A program made the position numbers and the translations under genes. From Propionivibrio sp. (GTDB lineage Bacteria; Pseudomonadota; Gammaproteobacteria; Burkholderiales; Rhodocyclaceae), in contig NZ_JAEUOI010000220.1 of assembly GCF_016790145.1 (NCBI RefSeq), positions 1 to 39,140 of the forward strand: a stretch of DNA of 39,140 nucleotides, given 5' to 3'. Numbering within the stretch: the stretch's first letter is position 1; every line of letters starts with the position of its first letter. This document shows, piece by piece, positions 26,876 through 34,406 of the stretch. Under the pieces are notes generated by a model. The model was not told where the DNA came from. It saw only the letters and a list, made by a program, of their open reading frames with translations, and did not search any database.

Positions 26876-27697
26876 CTACAATCGATGATCTGTTTCGTTC
26901 ATTGAAAATCCGGTCAGCGTGCGCTGTACGATGAAGGCTTGCAGCGTCGCGCCGGGGTTGAAGGCGGGGTCTTCGCTCAGCGCGGCGGTTATCGCTTCCG
27001 CCAGCGTCTGCCCGGATTGCAGAGCACGCAGGAAAGCCGCTTCACTGGCCGTCAAGGCCAGTGCAGAGACCCTGCCTTCACTGCGCACGACCAGCGCCCG
27101 GCAAGGCGCTGAGTGTGACAGGGCATCGATAGCGGCGAGCGCGCTGTCACGTTCGTCCTCGGTCAACTGGTGCGCCTGCCAGATATCGACCAGCGGCCAG
27201 GGCGATTCGATAAACGCGGCGCCGGCCCAGATGTGCAGGCGCAGATTCGGCTGCAAGGCGGAGGGGATCTCGGCCAGCGCGGCAAGATCGAAGACGGCGG
27301 CATCGACAGCACCATAGGCGACGAGCAGCGCCCACTCCAGCCGTGCCATGTCGGGCAGATAAGGTCGTTCACTGCTCAGCGATGAGGCTTCGAGCCAGGC
27401 CGCCAGCTCACCGCCATAGTCGTTCAGGTCGCCGCTACGGCTCGGGTAGCCGGCGATGTACTGATCGGCAAGCTGGCGAAAACGCTGCGCGCCGAGAAGC
27501 TGCGCGAGTACCGGGTAGCTCGATGCCAGGGCGCTGCGCCAGTTGCCGATCACGTTGCGCCGGTAAGCCGCCAGCCGTCGTTCGGCCAGCGCTTCGGGTT
27601 CAGTGAACAGCGCCCACAGTGCCGGGGTGTGGCCAGGCGCGGCGTCATTGCGCAGCGCGCCGCCAAATACGGCTTGCACTTCAGGCAGCGAGGGCAT
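26876..27697 (-). CDS. bufC: BufC, DUF2063 partner of the bufferin-modifying enzyme
   Basis: BufC-type proteins carry an N-terminal DUF2063 domain that presents the precursor peptide to the MNIO enzyme BufB. From the ATG at 27697 (AGGAA upstream) it has 273 residues. The N-terminal half has the DUF2063 pattern: R-L-A-A-Y-R-R-N-V-I-G-N-W-R-S-A-L-A-S-S-Y-P-V-L, then Y-P-S-R-S-G-D-L-N-D-Y-G and L-P-D-M-A-R-L-E-W-A. The start overlaps bufB by 17 nt, so a longer upstream frame would be antisense-like bufB shadow. No catalytic residues are expected. Confidence 0.88.
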   Translation of the reverse strand: MPSLPEVQAVFGGALRNDAAPGHTPALWALFTEPEALAERRLAAYRRNVIGNWRSALASSYPVLAQLLGAQRFRQLADQYIAGYPSRSGDLNDYGGELAAWLEASSLSSERPYLPDMARLEWALLVAYGAVDAAVFDLAALAEIPSALQPNLRLHIWAGAAFIESPWPLVDIWQAHQLTEDERDSALAAIDALSHSAPCRALVVRSEGRVSALALTASEAAFLRALQSGQTLAEAITAALSEDPAFNPGATLQAFIVQRTLTGFSMNETDHRL

Positions 27698-28574
27698 GAC
27701 CAGATTCCTGAGGTGATGCCGAATCAACGTGCATGCGGGCGCGCAGCCGCCGCTCGGCTTGCGCCGCTTCGCCTTGCAGCACGGCCAGAGAGGGGATGTC
27801 GACGTCCCATTCGATGAGCGTCGGCTTGGCGCCGAGCTGGTCGAGGGCGTACTCGTACAAGTCCCACACCGGCGAATGCACCGGCTGACCATGGGTGTCG
27901 ATGAGGAAATCCTCGCACGCCTCGAAGCCGGCCAGATGCAGTTCGCCGACGAGGTCGGCCGGGATGGCGTCGATATAGCTCTGGGCAGAAAAACCGTGAT
28001 TGCACGCCGACACGTAGATGTTGTTGATGTCGAGCAGAATGCCGCAACCGCTGCGTCTGGCAACAGCGACGAGAAAATCCCATTCGCTCATCATCGAGTC
28101 GGCGAACTGAAGATAGCTCGACACGTTCTCAACCAGAATCGACCGCTGCAAGCGTTCCTGCACGCAGTCGATGCGGGCAACGGCCTGCTCCAGCGCTTCT
28201 TTAGTGTAGGGCAGCGGCAGCAGGTCGTTGAAGTGCCGTGCACCGGCGGACGACCAGCACAGGTGCTCGGATACCGACGCCGGCTCGATGCGCTCTACGA
28301 GCGCCGCCAGTTTCTCCAGATGCGCTTCAAACAGGGTATCGAGCGCACCGAGCGAGAGGCCGACGCCGTGCAGGCTGAGCGGATAGGATTGCCGGATACG
28401 GTGCAGAAACTCGATCGGGGCGCCACCGGCGCTGAAGAAGTTTTCGCTATGCACCTCCCACCAGGCCACCGCCGGCCGTTCGGCAAGAACCTGCGCATGA
28501 TGCGGGGCGCGCAGGCCGATACCGGCGGCAAGGGGCAGTCTGATGGGCGTGGCAGGTGAGGAAAAAGAGCGCAT
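27681..28574 (-). CDS. bufB: BufB, multinuclear iron oxidase (DUF692/MNIO) modifying bufferin cysteines
   Basis: MNIO enzymes use two or three irons and oxygen to convert peptide cysteines; BufB makes thiooxazoles in bufferins. The 297 residues form a TIM-barrel with metal-ligand motifs of the family: W-E-V-H-S-E-N, S-L-H-G-V-G-L-S-L, S-E-H-L-C-W, I-L-V-E-N-V-S-S-Y, L-D-I-N-N-I-Y-V-S, H-L-A-G-F, D-T-H-G-Q-P-V-H and I-E-W-D. All appear intact. AGGAG precedes the ATG at 28574, 16 nt after bufA ends. It probably modifies both the adjacent BufA and the second precursor at 29091-29351; that is inference. Confidence 0.93.
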   Translation of the reverse strand: MRSFSSPATPIRLPLAAGIGLRAPHHAQVLAERPAVAWWEVHSENFFSAGGAPIEFLHRIRQSYPLSLHGVGLSLGALDTLFEAHLEKLAALVERIEPASVSEHLCWSSAGARHFNDLLPLPYTKEALEQAVARIDCVQERLQRSILVENVSSYLQFADSMMSEWDFLVAVARRSGCGILLDINNIYVSACNHGFSAQSYIDAIPADLVGELHLAGFEACEDFLIDTHGQPVHSPVWDLYEYALDQLGAKPTLIEWDVDIPSLAVLQGEAAQAERRLRARMHVDSASPQESGHALAA

Positions 28575-28590
28575 GCCCGCTACTCCTGGT

Positions 28591-28887
28591 TCAGCCTTTT
28601 TTCTTCATCTCCTTCTCCAGCTCGGCCGCCGCTTTGAGCTTGCCGCCCATTTTTTCGCAACTGCCTTTATCGACGTATTTCCAGTCGTTGGGGTCCTTGT
28701 CGACGGTCGAGGTGCCGGCGCAGGCGTGCTTCGAATACTTGCCGCCGCAGTCGTTCTTGCCGGCCATGGCGACGCCATAGCATTTTTCCTTGTCGGCTGC
28801 GGCGAAGGCAGCACCGGAAGATGCACTGAGGCCAAGGGCGAGCAGACCGGCGATGGCGGCTTGAGCGAGGGTATTTTCAGATTTCAT
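28591..28887 (-). CDS. bufA: BufA1-type bufferin precursor (DUF2282), copper-binding RiPP
   Basis: Bufferins are secreted, cysteine-modified peptides that bind copper in the periplasm and protect against it. The 98-residue precursor starts at the ATG at 28887 (GGAG upstream; an ATG 12 nt earlier is less well placed). It has a Sec signal peptide ending G-A-A-F-A (about residue 29). The mature part has the DUF2282 signature E-K-C-Y-G-V-A ... A-G-K-N-D-C, with further Cys in H-A-C-A-G and G-S-C-E-K, four in all. The tail is Lys/Glu-rich. It is first in the operon bufA-bufB-bufC-doxX; its promoter must lie in 28888-29047, but none was identified. Confidence 0.92.
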   Translation of the reverse strand: MKSENTLAQAAIAGLLALGLSASSGAAFAAADKEKCYGVAMAGKNDCGGKYSKHACAGTSTVDKDPNDWKYVDKGSCEKMGGKLKAAAELEKEMKKKG

Positions 28888-29047
28888 GTAAGTCTCCATT
28901 GGATGAGTTGGTTATCACAAACTGTCGGCCGGAATCGGGATTAATCTCCGGGAAAGCGCCGAAGTGCCTAACGCAGCAAATCCATCTGTGCGTCAAAACG
29001 TCGGCAGGCAATGCGCAGAATCAGATGCAAACGCATTGAATTCTCTT

Positions 29048-29079
29048 AAAAAGGCCACCCAGGCGATAGCCAGGGTGGT
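29048..29079 (-). terminator. Rho-independent terminator after bufA2
   Basis: On the minus strand CCACCC-T-GGC pairs with GCC-T-GGGTGG around a TATC loop, followed by CC and five T. It sits 12 nt after the bufA2 stop and separates that gene from the bufABC-doxX operon. Confidence 0.8.
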
Positions 29080-29090
29080 CAGCAACCCGC

Positions 29091-29351
29091 TTACTTGGCG
29101 ACCTTGCCGCCGGCGTCCGTACATTCCTTGGCGCTGGCCTTGCTTACCCAGCCCTGGCCCTTGCAGCTATTCTGGCCCTTGCACTCGTTTTTGGCTGTTT
29201 TGCAATCAGAGGTTCCCTTGCACGAATTGATACCTGTGCAATGCACCGTGCCGCCTTCGGCCGCCTGGGCAACAGGTGCCATGATGCCACCCGTGGCAAA
29301 AAGGGCAGCCGCAGCAGCGGCAAGAGCAATACCGGATAGTTGATTTGACAT
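29091..29351 (-). CDS. BufA2-type cysteine-rich bufferin precursor
   Basis: This 86-residue secreted peptide precursor starts at the ATG at 29351 (AAGGAG upstream); the longer frame adds an unrelated N-terminus. A signal peptide ends A-Q-A-A (about 31). The mature part has six Cys with near-repeated blocks: C-T-G-I-N-S-C-K-G-T-S-D-C, then C-K-G-Q-N-S-C-K-G-Q-G-W, and a last E-C-T-D-A-G-G. This matches the second family of MNIO-linked metal-binding precursors usually named BufA2. No MNIO gene is next to it; a terminator separates it from bufABC. Modification by the BufB at 27681-28574, and copper binding, are inferred. Confidence 0.85.
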   Translation of the reverse strand: MSNQLSGIALAAAAAALFATGGIMAPVAQAAEGGTVHCTGINSCKGTSDCKTAKNECKGQNSCKGQGWVSKASAKECTDAGGKVAK

Positions 29352-29420
29352 GATGAGTCTCCTTGATTTGATGGGGTAGAGGAAAAGCCGGCCGCCCGCA
29401 AACGGCTTTGCCGACACCGA

Positions 29421-29460
29421 TTAGACGCAGAATGATGGGAATTACTTACACTAAATGTAA
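29421..29460 (-). promoter_or_regulatory. Candidate ECF-type promoter and overlapping inverted repeat upstream of bufA2
   Basis: On the minus strand TGTAAGT (29450-29444) and CGTCTAA (29427-29421) are 16 nt apart, a layout like promoters of extracytoplasmic-function sigma factors, which control buf genes in other bacteria. The -35-like element overlaps an inverted repeat TTACA-N5-TGTAA (29446-29460), a possible operator. The -10 element is about 70 nt before the bufA2 start. No sigma factor gene is in the window, and the same pattern was not found upstream of bufA. Confidence 0.35.
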
Positions 29461-29735
29461 AATATTTTTCGTTTTACATCGATTGCTTTTATAAACAACA
29501 AGTTATAAAACCAATAAACCTGCCGAAAGTGCCTCGGCTTCAAGACCACTCACGAAGCTTTCATGAAGCAGCAACACTCGCGTCATAACGTTGTAGCACT
29601 TCAGACTTGAATCCGCCCTTGAACTTTCTCCGGTTCCGGACAGCAAGCAGGCCGAGTTTTCGCTCCCGGATAGCTAAATGGCCGTCACGGCAGCAATGCG
29701 TCTTGCATCGGCCGTGGCGGATGAATCATGTGACG

Positions 29736-29795
29736 AATAAAAAGGCCGGTCGCCACGCCGCTCCGCAAAGGAAGCCAATGGCGTGGCTCCGGTCG
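29736..29795 (-). terminator. Terminator after the EF-hand gene
   Basis: On the minus strand GCCACGCC (29787-29780 arm) pairs perfectly with GGCGTGGC (29759-29752 arm) across a 20-nt loop; GACCGG flanks can extend the stem. It is followed by GGCC and a T-run. It begins about 30 nt after the EF-hand stop. Confidence 0.7.
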
Positions 29796-29825
29796 ACATT
29801 CAGGCGCAGCTTCGATGCACGATCA

Positions 29826-30104
29826 TTAGCCGCCGTAACCGTATGTCTTGAAATCAAAACTGTCACGGAAGCTTTTCATGACGTCCTGCATAGTCGCCCC
29901 GCCCTTCTTATCAACGGGCATCTTGTCGAACACCTTCGAGTGGTAGGCGAGGTACTCGTCCTTCTCGATCATGCCATTCTTGTTGGTGTCCATCATCTTC
30001 ATCATGTCGGCGGAATTATCGGCGGCAAAGGCAGGGGTGGCAATCATGCCGCCGGCCAGGGCCAGGGAAAGTGCGACGATGGAAACGGATTTACGTGTGC
30101 TCAT
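29826..30104 (-). CDS. Small secreted EF-hand protein
   Basis: This 92-residue protein starts at the ATG at 30104 (AGGAGA upstream). A signal peptide ends T-P-A-F-A (about 27). One canonical Ca-binding loop, D-T-N-K-N-G-M-I-E-K-D-E, follows, then D-K-K-G-G and a Gly/Tyr-rich end. It is probably periplasmic. It is monocistronic by its own terminator, and lies between the two-component genes and the bufferin genes on the same strand; a link to metal or calcium handling is only suggested by position. Confidence 0.8.
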   Translation of the reverse strand: MSTRKSVSIVALSLALAGGMIATPAFAADNSADMMKMMDTNKNGMIEKDEYLAYHSKVFDKMPVDKKGGATMQDVMKSFRDSFDFKTYGYGG

Positions 30105-30261
30105 GGTGATTCTCCTTGATGTAGTCAAATGGTTGCCAGTCGGCTGACTGGTTGTTTGTCGGGTAGAGCGCTTTTTCTGAAACTCCAAACGACGCTATCA
30201 CTTTAGGCGTTCGACATGGGCCTTAATATTCGTATTGCTACTTAATCGGCATGCGTTGACT

Positions 30262-30271
30262 ACGTATACGT
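30262..30271. promoter_or_regulatory. Palindrome ACGTATACGT, candidate regulator site
   Basis: A perfect 10-bp palindrome lies between the response-regulator stop and the EF-hand gene, about 158 nt before that gene's start. Its position suits an activator site for the adjacent FixJ-type regulator, but the site preference of that protein is not known. Confidence 0.3.
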
Positions 30272-30287
30272 GCCGGCGTGACGGCGG

Positions 30288-30929
30288 CTAGACCAGGTCT
30301 TCATCCAGCACGATGCCGGCGCGCAGCGCCAGGCTGACAAGTTCGGCGACCGAACTGGCCTGCATTTTCTGCATGACGCGCGCCCGATGCGCCTCCACCG
30401 TCCTCGGGCTGATGTCGAGATCGCGTGCGATCAGCTTGTTCGATCGGCCGGCGACGATCTGCTTCAGCACGACCAGTTCGCGTGACGTGATCTGCCCTAC
30501 GCGCGCCGCCATGTCGCCGCTTACCGCCTGCGACCGGTCGCTACCCGGCGGCAGATTGAGCGCCGAATTCACCAGGTCGAGCAGATCCTGGTCGTTGAAT
30601 GGCTTCTCGACAAAGTCGTTGGCGCCCGCCTTCAGTGCGCGCACCGCCAGCTTGACGTCACCATGCGCGCTGATGACGATAACCGGCAGGCGGCAACCGC
30701 GTTTGCGCAGGGCCTCGATCAGATCGATGCCGTTCATCAGCGGCATGCGCAAGTCGGTGATCAGGCAACCACTTTCCAGATCGTCGGCGCCGGCCAGTGC
30801 GGCGTGCGCGTTCTCGAACTCGACCACCTTCATGCCGACAGACTGAAACAGCAAGCGCAGCGCATCGCGCACGCTCGGCTCGTCGTCGACGACGTAGACG
30901 ATGGGCATTCCCGGGGGGGTCTCAAGCAT
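30288..30929 (-). CDS. FixJ-family two-component response regulator
   Basis: The 213-residue regulator has a receiver domain (V-D-D-E-P at the start, phospho-acceptor Asp59 in I-T-D-L-R-M-P, S-A-H-G-D, V-E-K-P-F) and a LuxR/FixJ-type helix-turn-helix (I-T-S-R-E-L ... I-S-P-R-T-V-E-A-H-R). AAGGAG lies 7 nt before the ATG at 30929, which overlaps the kinase stop by 8 nt; this fixes the start and shows coupling. Its target genes are unknown; the EF-hand and bufferin genes directly downstream are candidates. Confidence 0.92.
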   Translation of the reverse strand: MLETPPGMPIVYVVDDEPSVRDALRLLFQSVGMKVVEFENAHAALAGADDLESGCLITDLRMPLMNGIDLIEALRKRGCRLPVIVISAHGDVKLAVRALKAGANDFVEKPFNDQDLLDLVNSALNLPPGSDRSQAVSGDMAARVGQITSRELVVLKQIVAGRSNKLIARDLDISPRTVEAHRARVMQKMQASSVAELVSLALRAGIVLDEDLV

Positions 30930-32952
30930 CCCGGAACTCCTTGAGGGTGAAGGTGAATGTCGCGCCACGGTCCGGCTCGGCGGCGCCATGCAGTTGGCCG
31001 TCGTGATCCTCGATGATCGATCGACACAGCGCCAGCCCGATACCGACGCCGTCAGGCTTACTGGTGTAGAACGGCTCGAATATCTTTTCCATCTCAGCTG
31101 CGGCGAATCCCGGCCCCGAATCGATGACCGCGAAGGCCACGCCATCGGGCGGGGCGTTAATACTTTTCAGGGTAATGAGCCTTATCGCCGACCCGGCCTC
31201 GGCGATGGCCTCGGCAGCGTTGCGCACAAGATTCAGCAAAACCTGCTGAATTTGCACCGGGTCGACAAAAACCCTGCAGCCGCTACCGCACAGGTCGGTA
31301 CGCAACTCGACGCCATGCTGACGGACCTCCGGTTCGGCGAGACGAGCGACTTCGCCGACCAGAAGATCCGCCACCTGCGGCACGCGCTCGGACTTCCTGT
31401 CCTGAACGAAGCCGCGAATCCGCCGGACGATTTCCGATCCGCGACGCGCTTCGCGCTCGGCGCCATCAATGGACTCCCGGGCGGGACCGATGGCGCCGGC
31501 GCCAGACGACAGAAAGCGCCTTGCCGCTTGCGCATAGCTGGTGATCGCGGTCAGCGGCTGGGCTATCTCATGGGCGAACGCGATTGCCATTTCGTCCATG
31601 GACTGCACACGATTGGTGTGCGCGATTTGCTGCAGGCGCAAGCGGGAGAGTTCCGCAGCCCGGCGCGACTCGGTGATGTCGGCGACCACGGCCATGATTC
31701 TCTTCGGCTGTCCCGCAGAACCGGCCAAACGGCGCGGTGCCACCGATGCGAGCATGGTTCCTTCGCCGGCGCGCTCCAGCGCGACCTCGATCTGGACGTC
31801 CTGTCCGCCTTCGGTATCGTTTAACGCCTGCTCAAGACGAAGACGATCCGTGGTGGCAACCAACTGAGTGAAGGGACGACCAATCAGATCCTGACGTTGC
31901 CAGCCAGATAGCGCGCAGAAGCGATCCGAAACAAAGGCAAAGCGACGCAAACCGTCGAGTGTGATGACTCCTTCCCGCATCTGCTCGATCAGCATCCGGT
32001 GTGCATGTTCGCTTTCCTCGACGCGTTGCGCCGACGCAGAGCGTTCGCGGGCTGCGGCCGCGAGCAACAGGGCCGTGACGGTGGCGATCATCAGAAACAG
32101 GCCCAATGAATACAGCGCCTCGATCTGGTTGCTGATGATGAACGGACCGCTGGCGCGCCAGGCCGCCCAGGTGGCGAAAATGGCTGTCAGCAGCATCACG
32201 TCGGAGGTCTCGCGGGGACCGAAGCGCAATGCAGCCCACAGAACGACGACGAACACGGCATAGAGAAGCGCCGATGCCGGACCGCTTGGAGTCGCCGTGA
32301 AGGCGGCGGCGTTGAGCAGTACGGCCGCCAGCAGCAACAGAAAAAACTCGGCGGACGGCTTGAGCAGGGGTCTTTCGGCCGTCCATGAAAGAATGACGGG
32401 TGCCACCAGCAGCACGCCAAGGCCATGTCCCAGAGAGCCGACGAAAACGGTTTGCGCATTCGGAACCGGCATTGGCCCGGCGTCGCCCATGACCGCGATC
32501 AGCAGCAGCCGGGGCATCATACAAAACATGGCGGCGGGCAGGACGCCTGCCGTGACGAAGGCAGTCACATCCTTGATACGCCGCAGTCGCGGGTCGAATC
32601 CGGCAATGCGCGTAAGCAGATACCAGGCGATCAGCGCTTCGCCGACGGCGCCAATAGCCAGCAGCAAGGCGTGGACGACCGGCAGGCCGGTATTCAGGTT
32701 GACGAGAAAATCGCTGAAAAAAATCGCCAGTGAAACCGAAGGGCCGAGCAGCAACATGGCCGCCACCGAAATGCCCGCGGCGGGCCAGATGCCGGCGACT
32801 CCATTGCCGATCGGAAAGACGGCAAAGGCAAGCATGCCGGCGCCGTAATACGCAGCCGCCGTAACAAGGTGTACCAGCAAGCGGGAGGGCAGAGTCAGCG
32901 AAATCGATGGGTCGTAGTAGCCAGCGCCGGGCTGAACAGGCTGTTCAGACAT
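30922..32952 (-). CDS. MASE1-PAS sensor histidine kinase
   Basis: The 676-residue kinase starts at the ATG at 32952 (GGAG about 9 nt upstream). It has an N-terminal MASE1 membrane sensor of about eight segments (G-N-G-V-A-G-I-W-P-A-A-G-I-S). A PAS domain (about 325-440, M-R-E-G-V-I-T-L-D-G) follows, then a HisKA domain with A-H-E-I-A-Q-P-L-T, and a HATPase domain with N box L-L-N-L-V-R-N-A-A-E-A-I, D-S-G-P-G-F and G-V-G-I-G-L-A-L. This is the FixL/TodS-type partner of the following FixJ-like regulator. The signal sensed by MASE1 is unknown. Confidence 0.92.
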   Translation of the reverse strand: MSEQPVQPGAGYYDPSISLTLPSRLLVHLVTAAAYYGAGMLAFAVFPIGNGVAGIWPAAGISVAAMLLLGPSVSLAIFFSDFLVNLNTGLPVVHALLLAIGAVGEALIAWYLLTRIAGFDPRLRRIKDVTAFVTAGVLPAAMFCMMPRLLLIAVMGDAGPMPVPNAQTVFVGSLGHGLGVLLVAPVILSWTAERPLLKPSAEFFLLLLAAVLLNAAAFTATPSGPASALLYAVFVVVLWAALRFGPRETSDVMLLTAIFATWAAWRASGPFIISNQIEALYSLGLFLMIATVTALLLAAAARERSASAQRVEESEHAHRMLIEQMREGVITLDGLRRFAFVSDRFCALSGWQRQDLIGRPFTQLVATTDRLRLEQALNDTEGGQDVQIEVALERAGEGTMLASVAPRRLAGSAGQPKRIMAVVADITESRRAAELSRLRLQQIAHTNRVQSMDEMAIAFAHEIAQPLTAITSYAQAARRFLSSGAGAIGPARESIDGAEREARRGSEIVRRIRGFVQDRKSERVPQVADLLVGEVARLAEPEVRQHGVELRTDLCGSGCRVFVDPVQIQQVLLNLVRNAAEAIAEAGSAIRLITLKSINAPPDGVAFAVIDSGPGFAAAEMEKIFEPFYTSKPDGVGIGLALCRSIIEDHDGQLHGAAEPDRGATFTFTLKEFRDA

Positions 32953-33219
32953 CGCGGCCTGCTCCGTGGGCCAAGGCTGTCGCCAGATTGCCAGAGCATC
33001 CCTGGAGCGCTGAAAGCACGCCGCAAGTCGGGCCAAGGCAACACTTGCCGCTACGTGCGACGGCGCACCGTGACCGGCGAAAGACCGGAATCAAAATCAT
33101 CGAATCAATATCGAGCTCGGCAGAGGATCCCGTCATTTCGGTCGACACCAGGAAGGAGGAATTGATTGGCGACTTCAAGAATGCCCGCATCTTCAGACTC
33201 TGGTTTAGACCGCCACCCG
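32953..33219. other. Intergenic region between the sensor kinase and MFS genes
   Basis: These 267 nt hold the kinase promoter; no convincing promoter or terminator was found. An open minus-strand frame crosses it but continues as an out-of-frame shadow of the MFS gene. Confidence 0.4.
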
Positions 33220-34395
33220 TCACCGCGAACGGGCGACCAGCCACAACGCCAGTCCGATCACCGTAGCCGGGTAGAAAGCCGAGATCCGGTAGAGTTGCTC
33301 GAACGTCAGCCATTCCCGCAGCGGGCCGATCACGAACGAGCCCAGCCCCACGCCAACCATTAGCGCGGCGATCAACATGGACGACACCCAAGCCACATGC
33401 TGTGGAAATCGCTCCGACGCCAGGGTGATGGTCAGCGGAAAAAATGCCGAACAGGCCAATCCCGCAAGCGCGAACAGGCCCAACCCCAGTAGCGGGGTTT
33501 CGGCAGAGGGCAGCAGCAAAAACGCCACGACCATCAGCGCCGGCAACGCCAGCCAGATCGTCAGCGGCGCGATCCACGCCACCAGCAACGAGACCAGCAA
33601 GCGACCGGCCACCATGGCGCCCCAGAATACCGACAGCGCGAGCCCGGCCACGATTGCCGACAACCCCTTGGCGTCGCGCAGATAGATGGCGGCCCAATTG
33701 CTGAAAGTGCCTTCGGCAAAGGCGTATAGCACCGCAATGGCGACGAAGATCCAGAAAGCGCCGGAATGCAGCGGCGGTCTCTCATCGTCGCGGCGCGTCG
33801 TTTCGCCACCGCCATCCGTCGGCAACCGAACGGTCGCGGCGGCCAATGCCAGGAGCGCGCTCAAGCCCAGCAAGGACAGTGGAAACCCGATCCACCAACC
33901 GGCCAGACCGAAACCGCCCGCCAGCAGCGGTCCCACCATCAAGCCGAATCCCAACAGGGTGTGCAAGGCCACCACTGCAGTCGGCGCACGCCGGGGAAAA
34001 AACCGGGGCGGATAGCCGTTCAGCGGCGCGCCGCCTAGCCCGAAGCTCAGCCCCAGCAACGCCGTTCCCGCCAGAATGACCGGGAACGCCAGCGCCGGCA
34101 TCACCCAGACGCTCGCCGCCAACGCCAATTGCGACAAGCCGTTGCCGACAGCCGACATCCAGAGCAGCGGTTGGAGACCCAGACGGCGAGCCAGCGACCC
34201 GCCGGCCACCGCGCCCAGCACCGCCATCGCGACTTGCGGCAAGAAGATCGCGCCATACTGGGCGTCGGTAAAACCGTGCATCTGCTTCAACACCGCGCTG
34301 CTGGCGGGGAAGCTGACCAGCGTCAACCCTTGCAGGAAGGCGATGAGATACACCGCGAGTACCGCAGGCCCGTTCGACGAAGTTGTCTTGATCAC
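33220..34395 (-). CDS. MFS transporter, substrate unknown
   Basis: This is a 391-residue protein with twelve predicted segments. The start is GTG at 34395, with GAGGAG exactly 7 nt upstream; a longer upstream frame overlaps the flavoprotein gene in the wrong frame. Segment 2-3 carries G-S-L-A-R-R-L-G, and the mid-loop is polar (G-G-G-E-T-T-R-R-D-D). It begins 11 nt after the DoxX-flavoprotein stop, so the two are probably one operon. The substrate cannot be told from sequence. Confidence 0.85.
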   Translation of the reverse strand: MIKTTSSNGPAVLAVYLIAFLQGLTLVSFPASSAVLKQMHGFTDAQYGAIFLPQVAMAVLGAVAGGSLARRLGLQPLLWMSAVGNGLSQLALAASVWVMPALAFPVILAGTALLGLSFGLGGAPLNGYPPRFFPRRAPTAVVALHTLLGFGLMVGPLLAGGFGLAGWWIGFPLSLLGLSALLALAAATVRLPTDGGGETTRRDDERPPLHSGAFWIFVAIAVLYAFAEGTFSNWAAIYLRDAKGLSAIVAGLALSVFWGAMVAGRLLVSLLVAWIAPLTIWLALPALMVVAFLLLPSAETPLLGLGLFALAGLACSAFFPLTITLASERFPQHVAWVSSMLIAALMVGVGLGSFVIGPLREWLTFEQLYRISAFYPATVIGLALWLVARSR

Positions 34396-34406
34396 GGGAA
34401 TACTCC

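Larger units (their letters stand above)
29352..29825. other. 474-nt spacer between bufA2 and the EF-hand gene
   Basis: No gene is supported. The left part is the bufA2 promoter and leader; from 29461 to about 29510 the sequence is very AT-rich (several T and A runs); 29736-29795 is the terminator of the EF-hand gene. The middle (about 29530-29735) contains no clear frame or repeat. Confidence 0.5.

Noticed and set aside
33037-33219. An extra coding stretch upstream of the sensor kinase
   Set aside because: The frame extending the kinase upstream to a TTG near 33036 lacks a ribosome binding site and MASE1 homology; the ATG at 32952 is better.
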